A stretch of DNA of 37,578 bases from Bacteroidales bacterium (GTDB lineage: Bacteria > Bacteroidota > Bacteroidia > Bacteroidales > F082), in the NCBI GenBank assembly GCA_015489465.1, contig WFZS01000101.1, positions 1-37,578 on the forward strand. Direction: 5' to 3'. Made by a program: the position numbers and the translations under genes. Positions 24,616 through 33,056 of this stretch are shown here, in pieces. Below the pieces are notes generated by a model that saw only the letters and a list, made by a program, of their open reading frames with translations, was not told where the DNA came from and made no database searches. The stretch's first letter is position 1; each line of letters opens with the position of its first letter.

Positions 24616-25389
24616 TTATATTTCCGTTTTAAATAAATTTAACGCATTATTTGTTGTGATTTCCGCAATTTCCGCAATGTCTTTATTTTTTGTCAAAGCT
24701 ATTTTTTCAGCTATATATTTAATGTATGAACTTTGATTTCGTTTTCCGCGAAATGGAACAGGAGTTAGAAAAGGCGAATCGGTTTCAAGAACCAAATGTT
24801 CAGTAGGTATATCTTTTACCGTTTTATCAAGTCCTGAATTTTTAAAAGTTACAACACCTCCTATTCCCATAAAAAAACCGATGTCCATTATTTTACGGGC
24901 ATCGTCAAAAGTGCCTGTAAAACAATGAAAAACACCTGTTAAATCACCGGTAAGTTCTTCTTTAACTATTCGGTAAGTTTCCTCAAAAGAGTTGCGTGTG
25001 TGTATTGAAACCGGTAATTTGAACTTTTTGGCGAATTTTAATTGGCTTCTAAAAGCATCCAATTGTTGTTCCTTGAATGTTTTGTCCCAATATAAATCTA
25101 TTCCTATTTCACCGACGCCGTAATATTTACCTTTTTCAAGTTCTTTTTCCACAATTTCAAGTTCTGACGTGTAATTCTCTTTTACGGATGTAGGATGCAG
25201 CCCCATCATCGGAAAGCAAATACCGGAATAATTTTCGGTTAAATAATTTAACTCTTTTATTGTGGAACTGTCGATATTGGGATTCAACAAAATATCGACA
25301 TTATCCTCAACTGCATTTTTTATAACAATATCCCTGTCGTCATCAAAATCGTCAAGATATAAATGTGTGTGGGTGTCAACGAATTTCAT
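24616..25389 (-). CDS. tatD: TatD family metal-dependent hydrolase
   Basis: A 257-residue TIM-barrel metallohydrolase. Metal ligands are DTHTH (His7, His9), Glu in GVGEIGIDLYWD, His in SIHTR and HCFTG, and Asp in LETDSPFLTP. The family comprises 3'-5' exonuclease or deoxyribonuclease enzymes acting in DNA repair or tRNA quality control. The length is standard and all ligands are present. The start overlaps the DUF1232 gene stop by 4 bp, and ansA starts immediately after its stop, so translation is probably coupled. Confidence 0.95.
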   Translation of the reverse strand: MKFVDTHTHLYLDDFDDDRDIVIKNAVEDNVDILLNPNIDSSTIKELNYLTENYSGICFPMMGLHPTSVKENYTSELEIVEKELEKGKYYGVGEIGIDLYWDKTFKEQQLDAFRSQLKFAKKFKLPVSIHTRNSFEETYRIVKEELTGDLTGVFHCFTGTFDDARKIMDIGFFMGIGGVVTFKNSGLDKTVKDIPTEHLVLETDSPFLTPVPFRGKRNQSSYIKYIAEKIALTKNKDIAEIAEITTNNALNLFKTEI

Positions 25390-25826
25390 TTATTTTTTTC
25401 TTTTTTGCCCGGTAAATTCGAAAGTATTTCGGGAGAAACGGTTTCGTTTACAAGCTCCTCAAGTTTTTTCTTGGCTTTTTCTTTAATTTCGGGAGTTATT
25501 GAGTTTGAAACGCTCATCAAAGCAAAGCTTAAAAATGCCGCATCATCCGTAAATCCTAAAACGGGTATAAAATCGGATATGATGTCGGTAGGTAAAATGA
25601 AATAGCCTAAGGCTCCCATTATTACCAGTTTATTTTTTATAGTCACTTTTTCATCACTCAAAACATAGAATAATATCAAAGCGTAAAACAAAATTTCCAT
25701 CCCTACTTTGACACTCCAACCTTTGATCTTTTTAAAAAGGTCGTTCTCGCTGTAAAAATCGATATATCTTCCGAGTGAAGAAAAAAACGATTCTTTCTTA
25801 TTTCTTTTTGCAGGCCAGTTATACAT
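25386..25826 (-). CDS. YkvA/DUF1232 family membrane protein
   Basis: About 146 residues from ATG 25826 (MYNWPAKR). An in-frame ATG at 25877 would give 163 residues, but a TAnnTTTG box lies between the two, favouring the shorter form. The DUF1232 signature is YFILPTDIISDFIPVLGFTDDAAFLSFAL (about residues 74-102), preceded by a hydrophobic segment (MEILFYALILFYVL). The C-terminus is Lys-rich and probably cytoplasmic. Function is unknown; family members are membrane-associated. It is the first gene of the operon with tatD (4-bp overlap) and ansA. Confidence 0.88.
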   Translation of the reverse strand: MYNWPAKRNKKESFFSSLGRYIDFYSENDLFKKIKGWSVKVGMEILFYALILFYVLSDEKVTIKNKLVIMGALGYFILPTDIISDFIPVLGFTDDAAFLSFALMSVSNSITPEIKEKAKKKLEELVNETVSPEILSNLPGKKEKNK

Positions 25827-25847
25827 AAAAGTATATTTTGTTTGTTG

Positions 25848-25855
25848 CAAAAGTA
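25848..25855 (-). promoter_or_regulatory. Promoter -7 box for the DUF1232-tatD-ansA operon
   Basis: The minus strand reads TACTTTTG followed by CA, a good match to the Bacteroidota -7 element TAnnTTTG. Transcription would start near 25841, about 15 nt before ATG 25826. No convincing -33 TTTG is visible. Confidence 0.5.
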
Positions 25856-25897
25856 ATATTTTACCGTTAATTGCCATTTAAAGTTTATTTTTGAATT

Positions 25898-26578
25898 ATG
25901 TGCGGAAGGTATCAATTATCGGTAAAGGGTAAACAAATTTCCGAACGTTACAATGTTGACGTTTACGAGGATAAATTTGTGCCCAAATATAATTGTGCTC
26001 CCGGCCAACTGTTACCCGTTATTGCAAATGACAATCCGGGTGAAGTCAGGTTTTTCAGGTGGGGACTTATTCCGTATTGGGCTAAGGATCCGTCAATCGG
26101 CTTTAAGTTGATAAATGCCAGAGCCGAAACAATAGATATTAAGCCTGCTTTTAAAAAGCCGTTTGAAAAACAGCGTTGCTTAATTCCGGCAAACGGTTTT
26201 TACGAGTGGAGAAAAGAGAATAAACAACCTTACAGGATTGCTTTTAAGGACGAAAAAATATTTTCGATGGCGGGAATATGGGATGTCTGGCTTGATGCAG
26301 AAGAAAGGTCCGTTTACTCATTTGCCATAATAACGGTTCCCGCAAACAATATTTTAAAGGATATACATACAAGAATGCCCGCCGTTTTAGACGAAAAAGA
26401 TGAATGGAAATGGCTTGAAAGCAATGATAAAAAGGTGTTGAAAAACTTGTTAAAACCGGTGGCTGATGACAAAATGAAAATATATCCGGTAAGTAAAAAA
26501 GTTAATTCGGCTAAAAACGAGGGAGAGGAATTGATATATCCTCTAAGCGATAAAGGTTTTAAAACTCTTTTCGATTAA
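25898..26578 (+). CDS. SOS response-associated peptidase (SRAP/HMCES/YedK family)
   Basis: A 226-residue SRAP protein that crosslinks covalently to abasic sites in single-stranded DNA through its N-terminal cysteine. Catalytic residues match YedK: Cys2 (MCGRY), Asn73 (LINARAET), Glu103 (GFYEWR) and His157 (IHTRMP). Cys2 must be exposed by Met removal, which fixes the start at 25898. WGLIPYWAKDP is the conserved DNA-binding segment. Length is typical. A TATTTTTG box at 25886-25893 sits so close to the ATG that the message would be almost leaderless, so it may be a chance match. The 3' end overlaps the convergent IPExxxVDY gene by 20 bp. Confidence 0.96.
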   Translation: MCGRYQLSVKGKQISERYNVDVYEDKFVPKYNCAPGQLLPVIANDNPGEVRFFRWGLIPYWAKDPSIGFKLINARAETIDIKPAFKKPFEKQRCLIPANGFYEWRKENKQPYRIAFKDEKIFSMAGIWDVWLDAEERSVYSFAIITVPANNILKDIHTRMPAVLDEKDEWKWLESNDKKVLKNLLKPVADDKMKIYPVSKKVNSAKNEGEELIYPLSDKGFKTLFD

Positions 26579-27047
26579 ATTTATTTTCCTCAAACTTTCT
26601 CAGGGTTTCCGTTTCGTGAATTTCCAATTGTTCGTGAAGTATTTCAATGTTTTTAACGATAGAAACATCCAAAGAATAAGCTCCCGTCACATTATTTATT
26701 TTCCGTATGTTTTCCAGTAAATATTCTTTTAATTCATCGTCAAAATAATTTTCATAAAAAATCAAATAGTCTATTTGTTTGAATTTGGGTAGTAACTTTT
26801 GTTTGGAGTTATTATTACTTACAAGATGTAATTTTGTCTTGAAATCCTCGAAATTGCAATAAAACCAAGAATATCCGTTTTCATCCGTTTCCGGAAAAAT
26901 AAAATCGTCATATCTTTTAAAGCCGGTGTTTAACGATTTATTTAAAAGGTTGGCAATCATATAATCTGGTAAAGCGGTAACAATACCGATAATTTTCAGG
27001 TTACTGTTGTCATCATCAATTAATTGCAACTTTTTTTTAGCTGTCAT
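26559..27047 (-). CDS. IPExxxVDY family protein
   Basis: A 162-residue protein. ATG 27047 (MTAKKKLQL) is preferred to the ATG at 27065. It belongs to a Bacteroidota-restricted family of unknown function named for the IPExxxVDY motif, seen here as LPKFKQIDYLIFYE. The N-terminal part (KIIGIVTALPDYMIANLLNKSLNTGFKRYDD) is also typical. It is soluble, about 160 residues as usual, with a charged helical C-terminus. Its 3' end overlaps the SRAP gene tail by 20 bp in convergent orientation. Confidence 0.78.
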   Translation of the reverse strand: MTAKKKLQLIDDDNSNLKIIGIVTALPDYMIANLLNKSLNTGFKRYDDFIFPETDENGYSWFYCNFEDFKTKLHLVSNNNSKQKLLPKFKQIDYLIFYENYFDDELKEYLLENIRKINNVTGAYSLDVSIVKNIEILHEQLEIHETETLRKFEENKFNRKEF

Positions 27048-27092
27048 ACACCGCTTTTTTAACAAAGTTCAAAATTAGTAAATAATAGAAAC

Positions 27093-27100
27093 TATATTTG
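27093..27100 (+). promoter_or_regulatory. Promoter -7 box for the P-loop kinase gene
   Basis: TATATTTG followed by CA matches TAnnTTTG. Transcription would start about 12 nt before ATG 27120. No clear -33 element is seen. Confidence 0.5.
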
Positions 27101-27119
27101 CATTTAAAGAGTTAATATT

Positions 27120-27674
27120 ATGATTATAGGTATAACAGGAACGCTTGGCGCGGGTAAAGGTACGATAGTTGAGTATCTTGTAAAAAACAAAGGTTTTAAA
27201 CACTATTCGGCACGTGATTTTATTGCCGGAGAAGTTAAAAAAAGAGGGCTTCCTTTAAATCGTGATACTTTAACCGGAGTTGCCAACGATTTGCGCGAAA
27301 AACATTCACCCGAATATGTTATTGAACAGCTTTTTTATAAAGCTCAAAAAAACGGAGGTAATGCTGTTATTGAAAGTGTTAGGACACCGGGCGAGGTTGA
27401 ATTTCTTAGAAAACAAAAGGATTTCCGGCTTTTTGCCGTTGACGCCGACCCTGAAATAAGGTATAAAAGGATTGTTCAACGCGGCAGCGAAACGGACCGG
27501 GTAAGTTTTGAAACTTTTATGGCAAATGAAAAACGCGAAATGACTTCGGACGACCCGAACAAACAAAACCTTTCAAAATGTATAGAAATGGCCGATTTTG
27601 TTTTTTACAATAACGGCACCGTAGAAGACTTATACACCGAGGTGGAGAAAGTTCTTAAACAACTCGGGTTATAG
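27120..27674 (+). CDS. P-loop nucleoside/nucleotide kinase-like protein
   Basis: A 184-residue P-loop NTPase of the NMP kinase/dephospho-CoA kinase-like group. Walker A is GTLGAGKGT (residues 7-15). A substrate-lid-like ARDFIAGEVKKRGLPLNRDTL follows, then a strand-end Asp/Glu-containing AVIESVRTPGEVEFL, RLFAVDADPEIRYKRIVQRG and a final base-binding-like NNGTVEDLYTEVEK. The pattern is close to putative dephospho-CoA kinase/dCMP kinase-like proteins widespread in Bacteria and Archaea whose substrate is unsettled, so I give no gene symbol. It stands alone, with a short gap to the convergent enoyl-CoA hydratase gene. Confidence 0.85.
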   Translation: MIIGITGTLGAGKGTIVEYLVKNKGFKHYSARDFIAGEVKKRGLPLNRDTLTGVANDLREKHSPEYVIEQLFYKAQKNGGNAVIESVRTPGEVEFLRKQKDFRLFAVDADPEIRYKRIVQRGSETDRVSFETFMANEKREMTSDDPNKQNLSKCIEMADFVFYNNGTVEDLYTEVEKVLKQLGL

Positions 27675-27691
27675 TTTCAATTTTTAACGGA

Positions 27692-28483
27692 TTATTTTTT
27701 ATTCCAATACGGTTTTCTTTTTTCAAGAAAAGCTGCCATACCCTCTTGACCTTCTTTTGAAGCTCTTAATTCGGCAATTAGTTCAGCCATATCTTCAATT
27801 GTTGAATCCAAACTACCGGAAGATATTACTTTTTCAATGAGTTTTTTAGTGGTTTTTACAGCTTCCGGTGCCGAAGTTAAAAATTGATCGATGTATTCGT
27901 TTAAAACCTTTTCAAGTTCTCCATCTTTAACGGCTTTGTTTATCAAATTCCATCTTTCCGCCTCTTTTGCCTTAAATCTTTTTCCGGTGGTCATAAGTTC
28001 TTTAGCACCGTACTCGCCAATTCTTTTTATTACGAAAGGTGATATTGTGGCGGGAGCTATTCCTATTTTCACCTCCGAAAAGGCAAAAGTTGTATTTTCC
28101 TCTGCAATTGCTATGTCACAGGCAGCTATAAGTCCGTTGGCTCCGCCGTAAGAAGCGCCGTGAACAACTGCAATTGTCGGTACGGGACAGTTGTATATCG
28201 TTTTAAAAAGGTTTGCCAGTTTTTTACCGTCTTTTACATTTTCTTCAAAACCGAATTGCGCAATCCCTTTCATATAATTCAAATCGGCACCTGCACAAAA
28301 CGACTTACCGTTACCTTTTAATATTATTACCCTTGAGTTTTCATTATCGTAAAAACTTTTAAACGTATTTGTAAGTTCGGAAATCATTTCCTCGTTCATT
28401 GCATTATGAACTTCGGGGCGGTTAAGCGTTACCCACGTAATGTTCCCGGTATTTTCAACTGTTATGGTTTTAAAATCGGTCAT
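27692..28483 (-). CDS. Enoyl-CoA hydratase family protein, probably methylglutaconyl-CoA hydratase
   Basis: A 263-residue crotonase-fold enzyme. The oxyanion-hole segments are GKSFCAGADLNYM (about 60-72) and HGASYGGANGLIAACDIA (about 110-127). SEVKIGIAPATISPFV (about 140-155) supplies the catalytic Glu and closely resembles bacterial LiuC-type methylglutaconyl-CoA hydratases. The first Glu of classical crotonases is replaced in GGANGL, as in that subgroup. It would hydrate 3-methylglutaconyl-CoA to HMG-CoA in leucine breakdown. It follows the carboxylase beta gene on the same strand with a 33-bp gap, and the HMG-CoA lyase homologue lies on the other side of that gene, which supports the pathway assignment. 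Confidence 0.88.
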   Translation of the reverse strand: MTDFKTITVENTGNITWVTLNRPEVHNAMNEEMISELTNTFKSFYDNENSRVIILKGNGKSFCAGADLNYMKGIAQFGFEENVKDGKKLANLFKTIYNCPVPTIAVVHGASYGGANGLIAACDIAIAEENTTFAFSEVKIGIAPATISPFVIKRIGEYGAKELMTTGKRFKAKEAERWNLINKAVKDGELEKVLNEYIDQFLTSAPEAVKTTKKLIEKVISSGSLDSTIEDMAELIAELRASKEGQEGMAAFLEKRKPYWNKK

Positions 28484-28516
28484 TGTTAAATTTTTGTAAA
28501 GCGTAAATGAAATTGT

Positions 28517-30124
28517 TTACATTCTGAACACGCCGTATTTTTGTTCTGGATATTTGTTGTTTAACGACATTGCAATACCCATTGCTATAACTTTTCTGGT
28601 GTCAACGGGGTCCAATATTCCATCGTCCCAAAGTCGTGAAGTGCTGTAATACGCCGAACCTTCTCTTTCGTATTTTTCAAGGATGGGTTTACGTAAGGCT
28701 TCTATTTCTTCTTGAGACATCTCCATACCTCTGGCTCTGTATTGCTCTTGTTTAACCGTAACAAGTACCGTTGCCGCCTGTTCGCCTCCCATCACCGAAA
28801 TTTTGGCGTTGGGCCACATAAAAAGCAATCTGGGATCATAAGCACGTCCTGCCATACCATAATTTCCCGCACCGAAGGACCCTCCGAAAATAACGGTGAA
28901 TTTGGGAACATTGGTGTTTGAAACGGCATGTACCATTTTTGCACCGTCTTTTGCTATTCCTTTCCTCTCAAACTCTTTACCCACAATAAAACCTGTAATG
29001 TTTTGCAAAAACAGTAACGGTATTTTACGACTTGTACAAAGCTCTATAAAATGGGTAACCTTTAAAGCCGATTCGGAAAATAACACGCCGTAATTAGCGA
29101 TAATTCCCACCGGAAAACCCATTATGTGAGCAAAACCGGTAACTACCGTAGGAGCATATTTTTCTTTAAATTCCTGGAATCTGCTGCCATCAACAATTCG
29201 CATAATGATTTCCCTGGGGTCAACAAGTTTTCTTAGATCCACTGGAGCTATACCGTAAAGTTCTTCGGGGTCGTAAACGGGGTCTTCCGGAGTGATTATA
29301 TCAAGTTGTTGTTTCTCTTTATAATCCAGGTTTTCGAAAATATTACGACAAATTTGAATGGCATGAACGTCGTCATTTGCAAAATGGTCTGCAACTCCCG
29401 AAATAGAGGTATGAACTTCTGCACCACCGAGTTCTTCGGCTGTAACTTCCTCGCCGGTAGCGGCTTTTACCAAAGGAGGTCCGCCTAAAAAGATGGTTCC
29501 TTGCTCTTTTACTATTATCGTTTCGTCGCTCATAGCGGGAACATAGGCGCCACCGGCGGTACACGAACCCATAACAATTGATATTTGAGGTATCCCCATA
29601 GCCGACATGCGGGCTTGGTTATAAAAAAACCTCCCGAAATGATTTTTGTCGGGGAAAACCAAATCCTGTTCGGGCAAAAAAGCGCCTCCCGAATCAACCA
29701 TATAGACACAAGGCAGGTGGTTTTCCATTGCTATTTCCTGAGCCCTTAAATGTTTTTTTATGGTGTATTGCATATATGTGCCGCCTTTTACGGTAGCGTC
29801 GTTGGCTATGATAACGGTCTCCCTGCCGTGTATAATTCCTATTCCCGTAACGATTCCGGCAGAAGGAAATTCGTTATTGTATTGATTATAAGCGGCAAGC
29901 GGTGACAATTCCAAAAAAGGAGTGTTGGGGTCTATCAGTAAATTTATTCTGTCCCGTGCAAGTAACTTACCTCTTGAAATATGTTTTTCAATGGCTTTTT
30001 CAGACCCTCCTTTTGTAACTTGCGATAATATTTGTTTGTATTCGTTTAAAAGTTTAAGAAACTCTTCTTTGTTTTTTTTGAACTCGGTTGAGTTTACATC
30101 AATCTTGCTTTTTAATCTCTTCAA
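28517..30124 (-). CDS. mccB: Methylcrotonyl-CoA carboxylase, carboxyltransferase (beta) subunit
   Basis: A 535-residue acyl-CoA carboxylase carboxyltransferase subunit with N- and C-terminal crotonase-like halves. [20 protein letters not shown] and [13 protein letters not shown] (about 120-155), the oxyanion segment [48 protein letters not shown] and [20 protein letters not shown] match MCC beta rather than the propionyl-CoA carboxylase pattern. It would transfer carboxylate from biotin to 3-methylcrotonyl-CoA in leucine catabolism. The partner biotin carboxylase/carrier (alpha) gene is not in this window. It leads a two-gene operon with the hydratase and is divergent from the HMG-CoA lyase homologue. 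Confidence 0.93.
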   Translation of the reverse strand: MKRLKSKIDVNSTEFKKNKEEFLKLLNEYKQILSQVTKGGSEKAIEKHISRGKLLARDRINLLIDPNTPFLELSPLAAYNQYNNEFPSAGIVTGIGIIHGRETVIIANDATVKGGTYMQYTIKKHLRAQEIAMENHLPCVYMVDSGGAFLPEQDLVFPDKNHFGRFFYNQARMSAMGIPQISIVMGSCTAGGAYVPAMSDETIIVKEQGTIFLGGPPLVKAATGEEVTAEELGGAEVHTSISGVADHFANDDVHAIQICRNIFENLDYKEKQQLDIITPEDPVYDPEELYGIAPVDLRKLVDPREIIMRIVDGSRFQEFKEKYAPTVVTGFAHIMGFPVGIIANYGVLFSESALKVTHFIELCTSRKIPLLFLQNITGFIVGKEFERKGIAKDGAKMVHAVSNTNVPKFTVIFGGSFGAGNYGMAGRAYDPRLLFMWPNAKISVMGGEQAATVLVTVKQEQYRARGMEMSQEEIEALRKPILEKYEREGSAYYSTSRLWDDGILDPVDTRKVIAMGIAMSLNNKYPEQKYGVFRM

Positions 30125-30296
30125 TTTGATAGGATTTTTAGTGTTACGATTGCAATGTTAATGAAAATCGGGTAATTTTAAAAGATGCCGGATGTCTTAT
30201 TTTTATTGTTGATAGTTATTTTGGTGGAAACACTTATAAAGTAAGTTGTTTTATTTAATTATTTTAGCAAGTCCTAAAACCGGAAATTTTAAAATT

Positions 30297-31307
30297 ATGA
30301 AGTATCCTAAAAAAGTAACTATAGGTGATATAACTGTAAGGGACGGATATCAGCACGAAGAAAAATTTATTCCCACCGGCGCAAAACTCTGGATGCTCGA
30401 AGAGCTTGTCTTGGCGGGCTTTAAGCATCTGGAAGTCACTAACTACGGTAACCCCAAAGGAATGCCGCAGTTTAAAGATGCCGATGAGCTTTTCAGAATG
30501 TTGCGCAACAGCAAAAGGGTAAGGGACAAACTTGATGATGTTGTTTTAACGGCTGTTACAATCAGGGAGCGTGCCATTGAGCGTGCCATTGAAGCGAAAA
30601 AAGAGGGTTACGGTCCCGACAGAATATTGTTAATGGTTTCCACGAGCGAATCGCATCAAAAGAAAAACTCGGGACTTACTTTAAAAGAATATTGGTCAAT
30701 GGCCGAAGAATGGGTTAAAAAAGCGCGTGATGCCGGACTTTATGTAAACGGTACCGTAAGCACCATTTGGGGTTGTCCCATAGAGGGTCCGACAAAAATG
30801 GAAGATGCCGTTGCTTTCACAAAAAGATGGTTTGATATAGGTGCCACTGATGTAGAGCATGCCGATCACGACGGTTCCGCTTCACCCGACAGGGTATATA
30901 AATATTTTTCCATGCTTTTGGATGCGGTGGATAATCCCGAAAAACAAATAGCTCATTTTCATACCACCAGAGGTTGGGGATTGGCAAATGTGCTTGCCGC
31001 TCTGCAGGCCGGAATGACCAATTTTGAATCGACGATGGGAGGTATAGGAGGACAACCTGCCAATTTTGTTGACGGAACACCCGTTTCAGGTACGGGAGAA
31101 TATTATTATAAAGACCCGAACGGAGTGGGGTTGGTTTCAACGGAAGATATGGTTGTGATGATGGATGAAATGGGTATTGACACCGGTTTGGATATTGACA
31201 GAATTCTGAAAATAGGCAGGATGAATGAAAAAATAGTGGGAAGAAGACTGCGTTCGGAAACCATAAATCAAGGACGGATTCCCAAAGAAATGAGCGGTAG
31301 AAAGTAA
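30297..31307 (+). CDS. HMG-CoA lyase-like DRE-TIM metallolyase
   Basis: A 336-residue TIM-barrel protein of the HMG-CoA lyase/pyruvate carboxyltransferase family. ATG 30297 is chosen; an upstream start at 30246 would add 17 residues of unlikely sequence. Arg15-Asp16 in ITVRDGYQ correspond to the RDG metal/substrate motif, and His220 and His222 in HFHTTRGWG to the metal-binding HxH. The position of the HMG-CoA lyase catalytic loop (GLGGCPYA) reads GIGGQPANF, with Gln253 where Cys is expected and an insertion after it. The neighbours encode the two preceding steps of leucine degradation, so HMG-CoA cleavage to acetoacetate and acetyl-CoA is the likely role. The missing Cys means a related lyase reaction is possible. 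Confidence 0.82.
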   Translation: MKYPKKVTIGDITVRDGYQHEEKFIPTGAKLWMLEELVLAGFKHLEVTNYGNPKGMPQFKDADELFRMLRNSKRVRDKLDDVVLTAVTIRERAIERAIEAKKEGYGPDRILLMVSTSESHQKKNSGLTLKEYWSMAEEWVKKARDAGLYVNGTVSTIWGCPIEGPTKMEDAVAFTKRWFDIGATDVEHADHDGSASPDRVYKYFSMLLDAVDNPEKQIAHFHTTRGWGLANVLAALQAGMTNFESTMGGIGGQPANFVDGTPVSGTGEYYYKDPNGVGLVSTEDMVVMMDEMGIDTGLDIDRILKIGRMNEKIVGRRLRSETINQGRIPKEMSGRK

Positions 31308-31366
31308 TGGCGTTTTTGCATAGAGCTTATAATATTAATAAGGTGTACAAAAAACATCTTTTTGTT

Positions 31367-31374
31367 TATCTTTG
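31367..31374 (+). promoter_or_regulatory. Promoter -7 box of the DUF4290 gene run
   Basis: TATCTTTG followed by CA is the textbook Bacteroidota -7 sequence (TAnnTTTG). The start near 31380 would give a leader of about 90 nt before ATG 31472. A -33 TTTG is not evident at the expected distance. Confidence 0.6.
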
Positions 31375-31471
31375 CACTTTAATATCTTGATAAATAACAA
31401 AACAATATTTAATAACGGCATGTTAAAGTCGAGAGGTTATGTGCCGTATCATTAACTATCCTTTTATATAA

Positions 31472-32107
31472 ATGGAATACAATACACAAAGAGAGAAACT
31501 TATTATTCCCGAATACGGTCGTAATATTCAAAAGATGATTGAATATACCGTTGGGGTGGAAGACAGGGAAAAAAGGAACAAGTATGCCAGAATAATAGTG
31601 AATATTATGGCTCAGATGAATCCCTCGATCAGGGAACAAAGCGATTACGTTCATAAACTTTGGGATCATCTTTTTATTATCTCCGATTTTAAACTGGATG
31701 TGGATTCGCCGTATCCCCCGCCGAGTAAAGATGTTTTGGTAAGAAAACCCGACCCCATTAAATACAGCGACAATAAAATCAAATATCGTCCTTACGGCAA
31801 ATATGTTGAAAGGATGATAGAAAAAATAGCTGAAATGGATGATAGTCCCGAAAAAGAAGAACTTATCAGGATTATTGCCAATCATCTTAAAAAATCTTAC
31901 CTTAACTGGAACAGGGATTCCGTTAATGACGAAACCATCTTAAAACATCTTGAAGAACTTTCGGGCGGACGTTTGAAACTTACCGAAGATCAGGAATTGG
32001 TATCCACATCAGAACTGCTTGCTCGTAACAGGAGTCGTAAGAAAACATCGGGGTATCGCCAAAACAACAACGGTAAACGCAGAAATTACAATCAAAAGAG
32101 ATATTAA
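31472..32107 (+). CDS. DUF4290 family protein
   Basis: A 211-residue soluble protein. The N-terminal part (MEYNTQREKLIIPEYGRNIQKMIEY, then NKYARIIVNIMAQMNP) is the hallmark of DUF4290, a Bacteroidota-specific family of unknown function. The body is helical. The last about 30 residues are basic and low-complexity (Arg/Lys/Asn-rich, ending QKRY), possibly binding nucleic acid. It is followed by the PASTA gene after about 100 bp with no terminator, so they may share a transcript. No function is known to me. Confidence 0.88.
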   Translation: MEYNTQREKLIIPEYGRNIQKMIEYTVGVEDREKRNKYARIIVNIMAQMNPSIREQSDYVHKLWDHLFIISDFKLDVDSPYPPPSKDVLVRKPDPIKYSDNKIKYRPYGKYVERMIEKIAEMDDSPEKEELIRIIANHLKKSYLNWNRDSVNDETILKHLEELSGGRLKLTEDQELVSTSELLARNRSRKKTSGYRQNNNGKRRNYNQKRY

Positions 32108-32207
32108 GATTTTTTTTAAAGTCGTAGAGTATTTTAACTAATACGGGAACAATAAAAATTTTAAAAAGTTGTTATCAAGATAAACCCCGGTTCCGAAAAA
32201 ATAAACT

Positions 32208-33056
32208 ATGGGATTTTTTCATTTTTTAAAAGAGAAGAAGTTTTACAAACATTTGTTGATAGCAATTTTATTAACGGTTGTTTTATTTTGGCTTGCTTTA
32301 TTCGGTCTTGACAAGTACACACGTCACGGGGAGGTTTATAAAGTACCCGATTTTAAAGGAAAAACCATTGCCCAATTGAAAAAGGAGGGAATGGACGAAT
32401 TTTTCCAGTTTATTATTATCGACTCGGTTTATGATAAAAATTTAACTCCGGGTGCAGTATTAATGCAGAATCCCGAACCCGGCTCCAAAATAAAAAAGGG
32501 TAGAAGAATGTATCTTACCATTGTTGCTGTTATGCCCGACAAGGTTGAAATGCCGGACCTGAGAAACTTGTCATTACGCCAGGCGTTAGTAACTTTGGAA
32601 GTAAAAGGTCTTAAAGCCGGAAATCTTAAATATGTCGATTATTTTGCACGTAATGCGGTTATTGACCAGATGATAGATAACGAACCTGTGGATCCGGGGA
32701 CGGAAATATACAAAGGTACAAAGGTTGATTTAGTTGTGGGTAAAGGTAAGATGACCGTAGAAATTCCGGTTCCTTTTTTAATAGGAGAAACACCTGCGGA
32801 GGCAGAGCGGAAAATTCATTATGCGTCGCTGAATATAGGCAATCAAGTGTATATGGATGATGACAAGGAAAATGCAAGGGTTTATAAAACCGAACCTCCA
32901 CAGCTTTCCGGCGTAAAACTTAAACTCGGGGATACCGTTGATGTTTGGTACAGATCGGCTAAAGATTTTGATTTTGACAATTACATAAAAGAGATGCTCG
33001 GAGACACTTTGGAGGCTGACTCTTTGAACAACATACAGGATATCAATTTAAAATAA
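32208..33056 (+). CDS. PASTA domain-containing membrane protein
   Basis: A 282-residue protein with a short cytoplasmic N-terminus, one transmembrane helix (about 15-34) and three extracytoplasmic PASTA domains (about 39-106, 107-176 and 180-248; VPDFKGKTIAQL, MPDLRNLSLRQAL, VPFLIGETPAEAE). An acidic tail follows. PASTA domains bind peptidoglycan fragments or beta-lactams in Ser/Thr kinases and PBPs. Here there is no kinase or transpeptidase part, so it may be a cell-wall sensor or scaffold. The stop overlaps the start of the T9SS gene by 1 bp, so translation is coupled. Confidence 0.92.
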   Translation: MGFFHFLKEKKFYKHLLIAILLTVVLFWLALFGLDKYTRHGEVYKVPDFKGKTIAQLKKEGMDEFFQFIIIDSVYDKNLTPGAVLMQNPEPGSKIKKGRRMYLTIVAVMPDKVEMPDLRNLSLRQALVTLEVKGLKAGNLKYVDYFARNAVIDQMIDNEPVDPGTEIYKGTKVDLVVGKGKMTVEIPVPFLIGETPAEAERKIHYASLNIGNQVYMDDDKENARVYKTEPPQLSGVKLKLGDTVDVWYRSAKDFDFDNYIKEMLGDTLEADSLNNIQDINLK

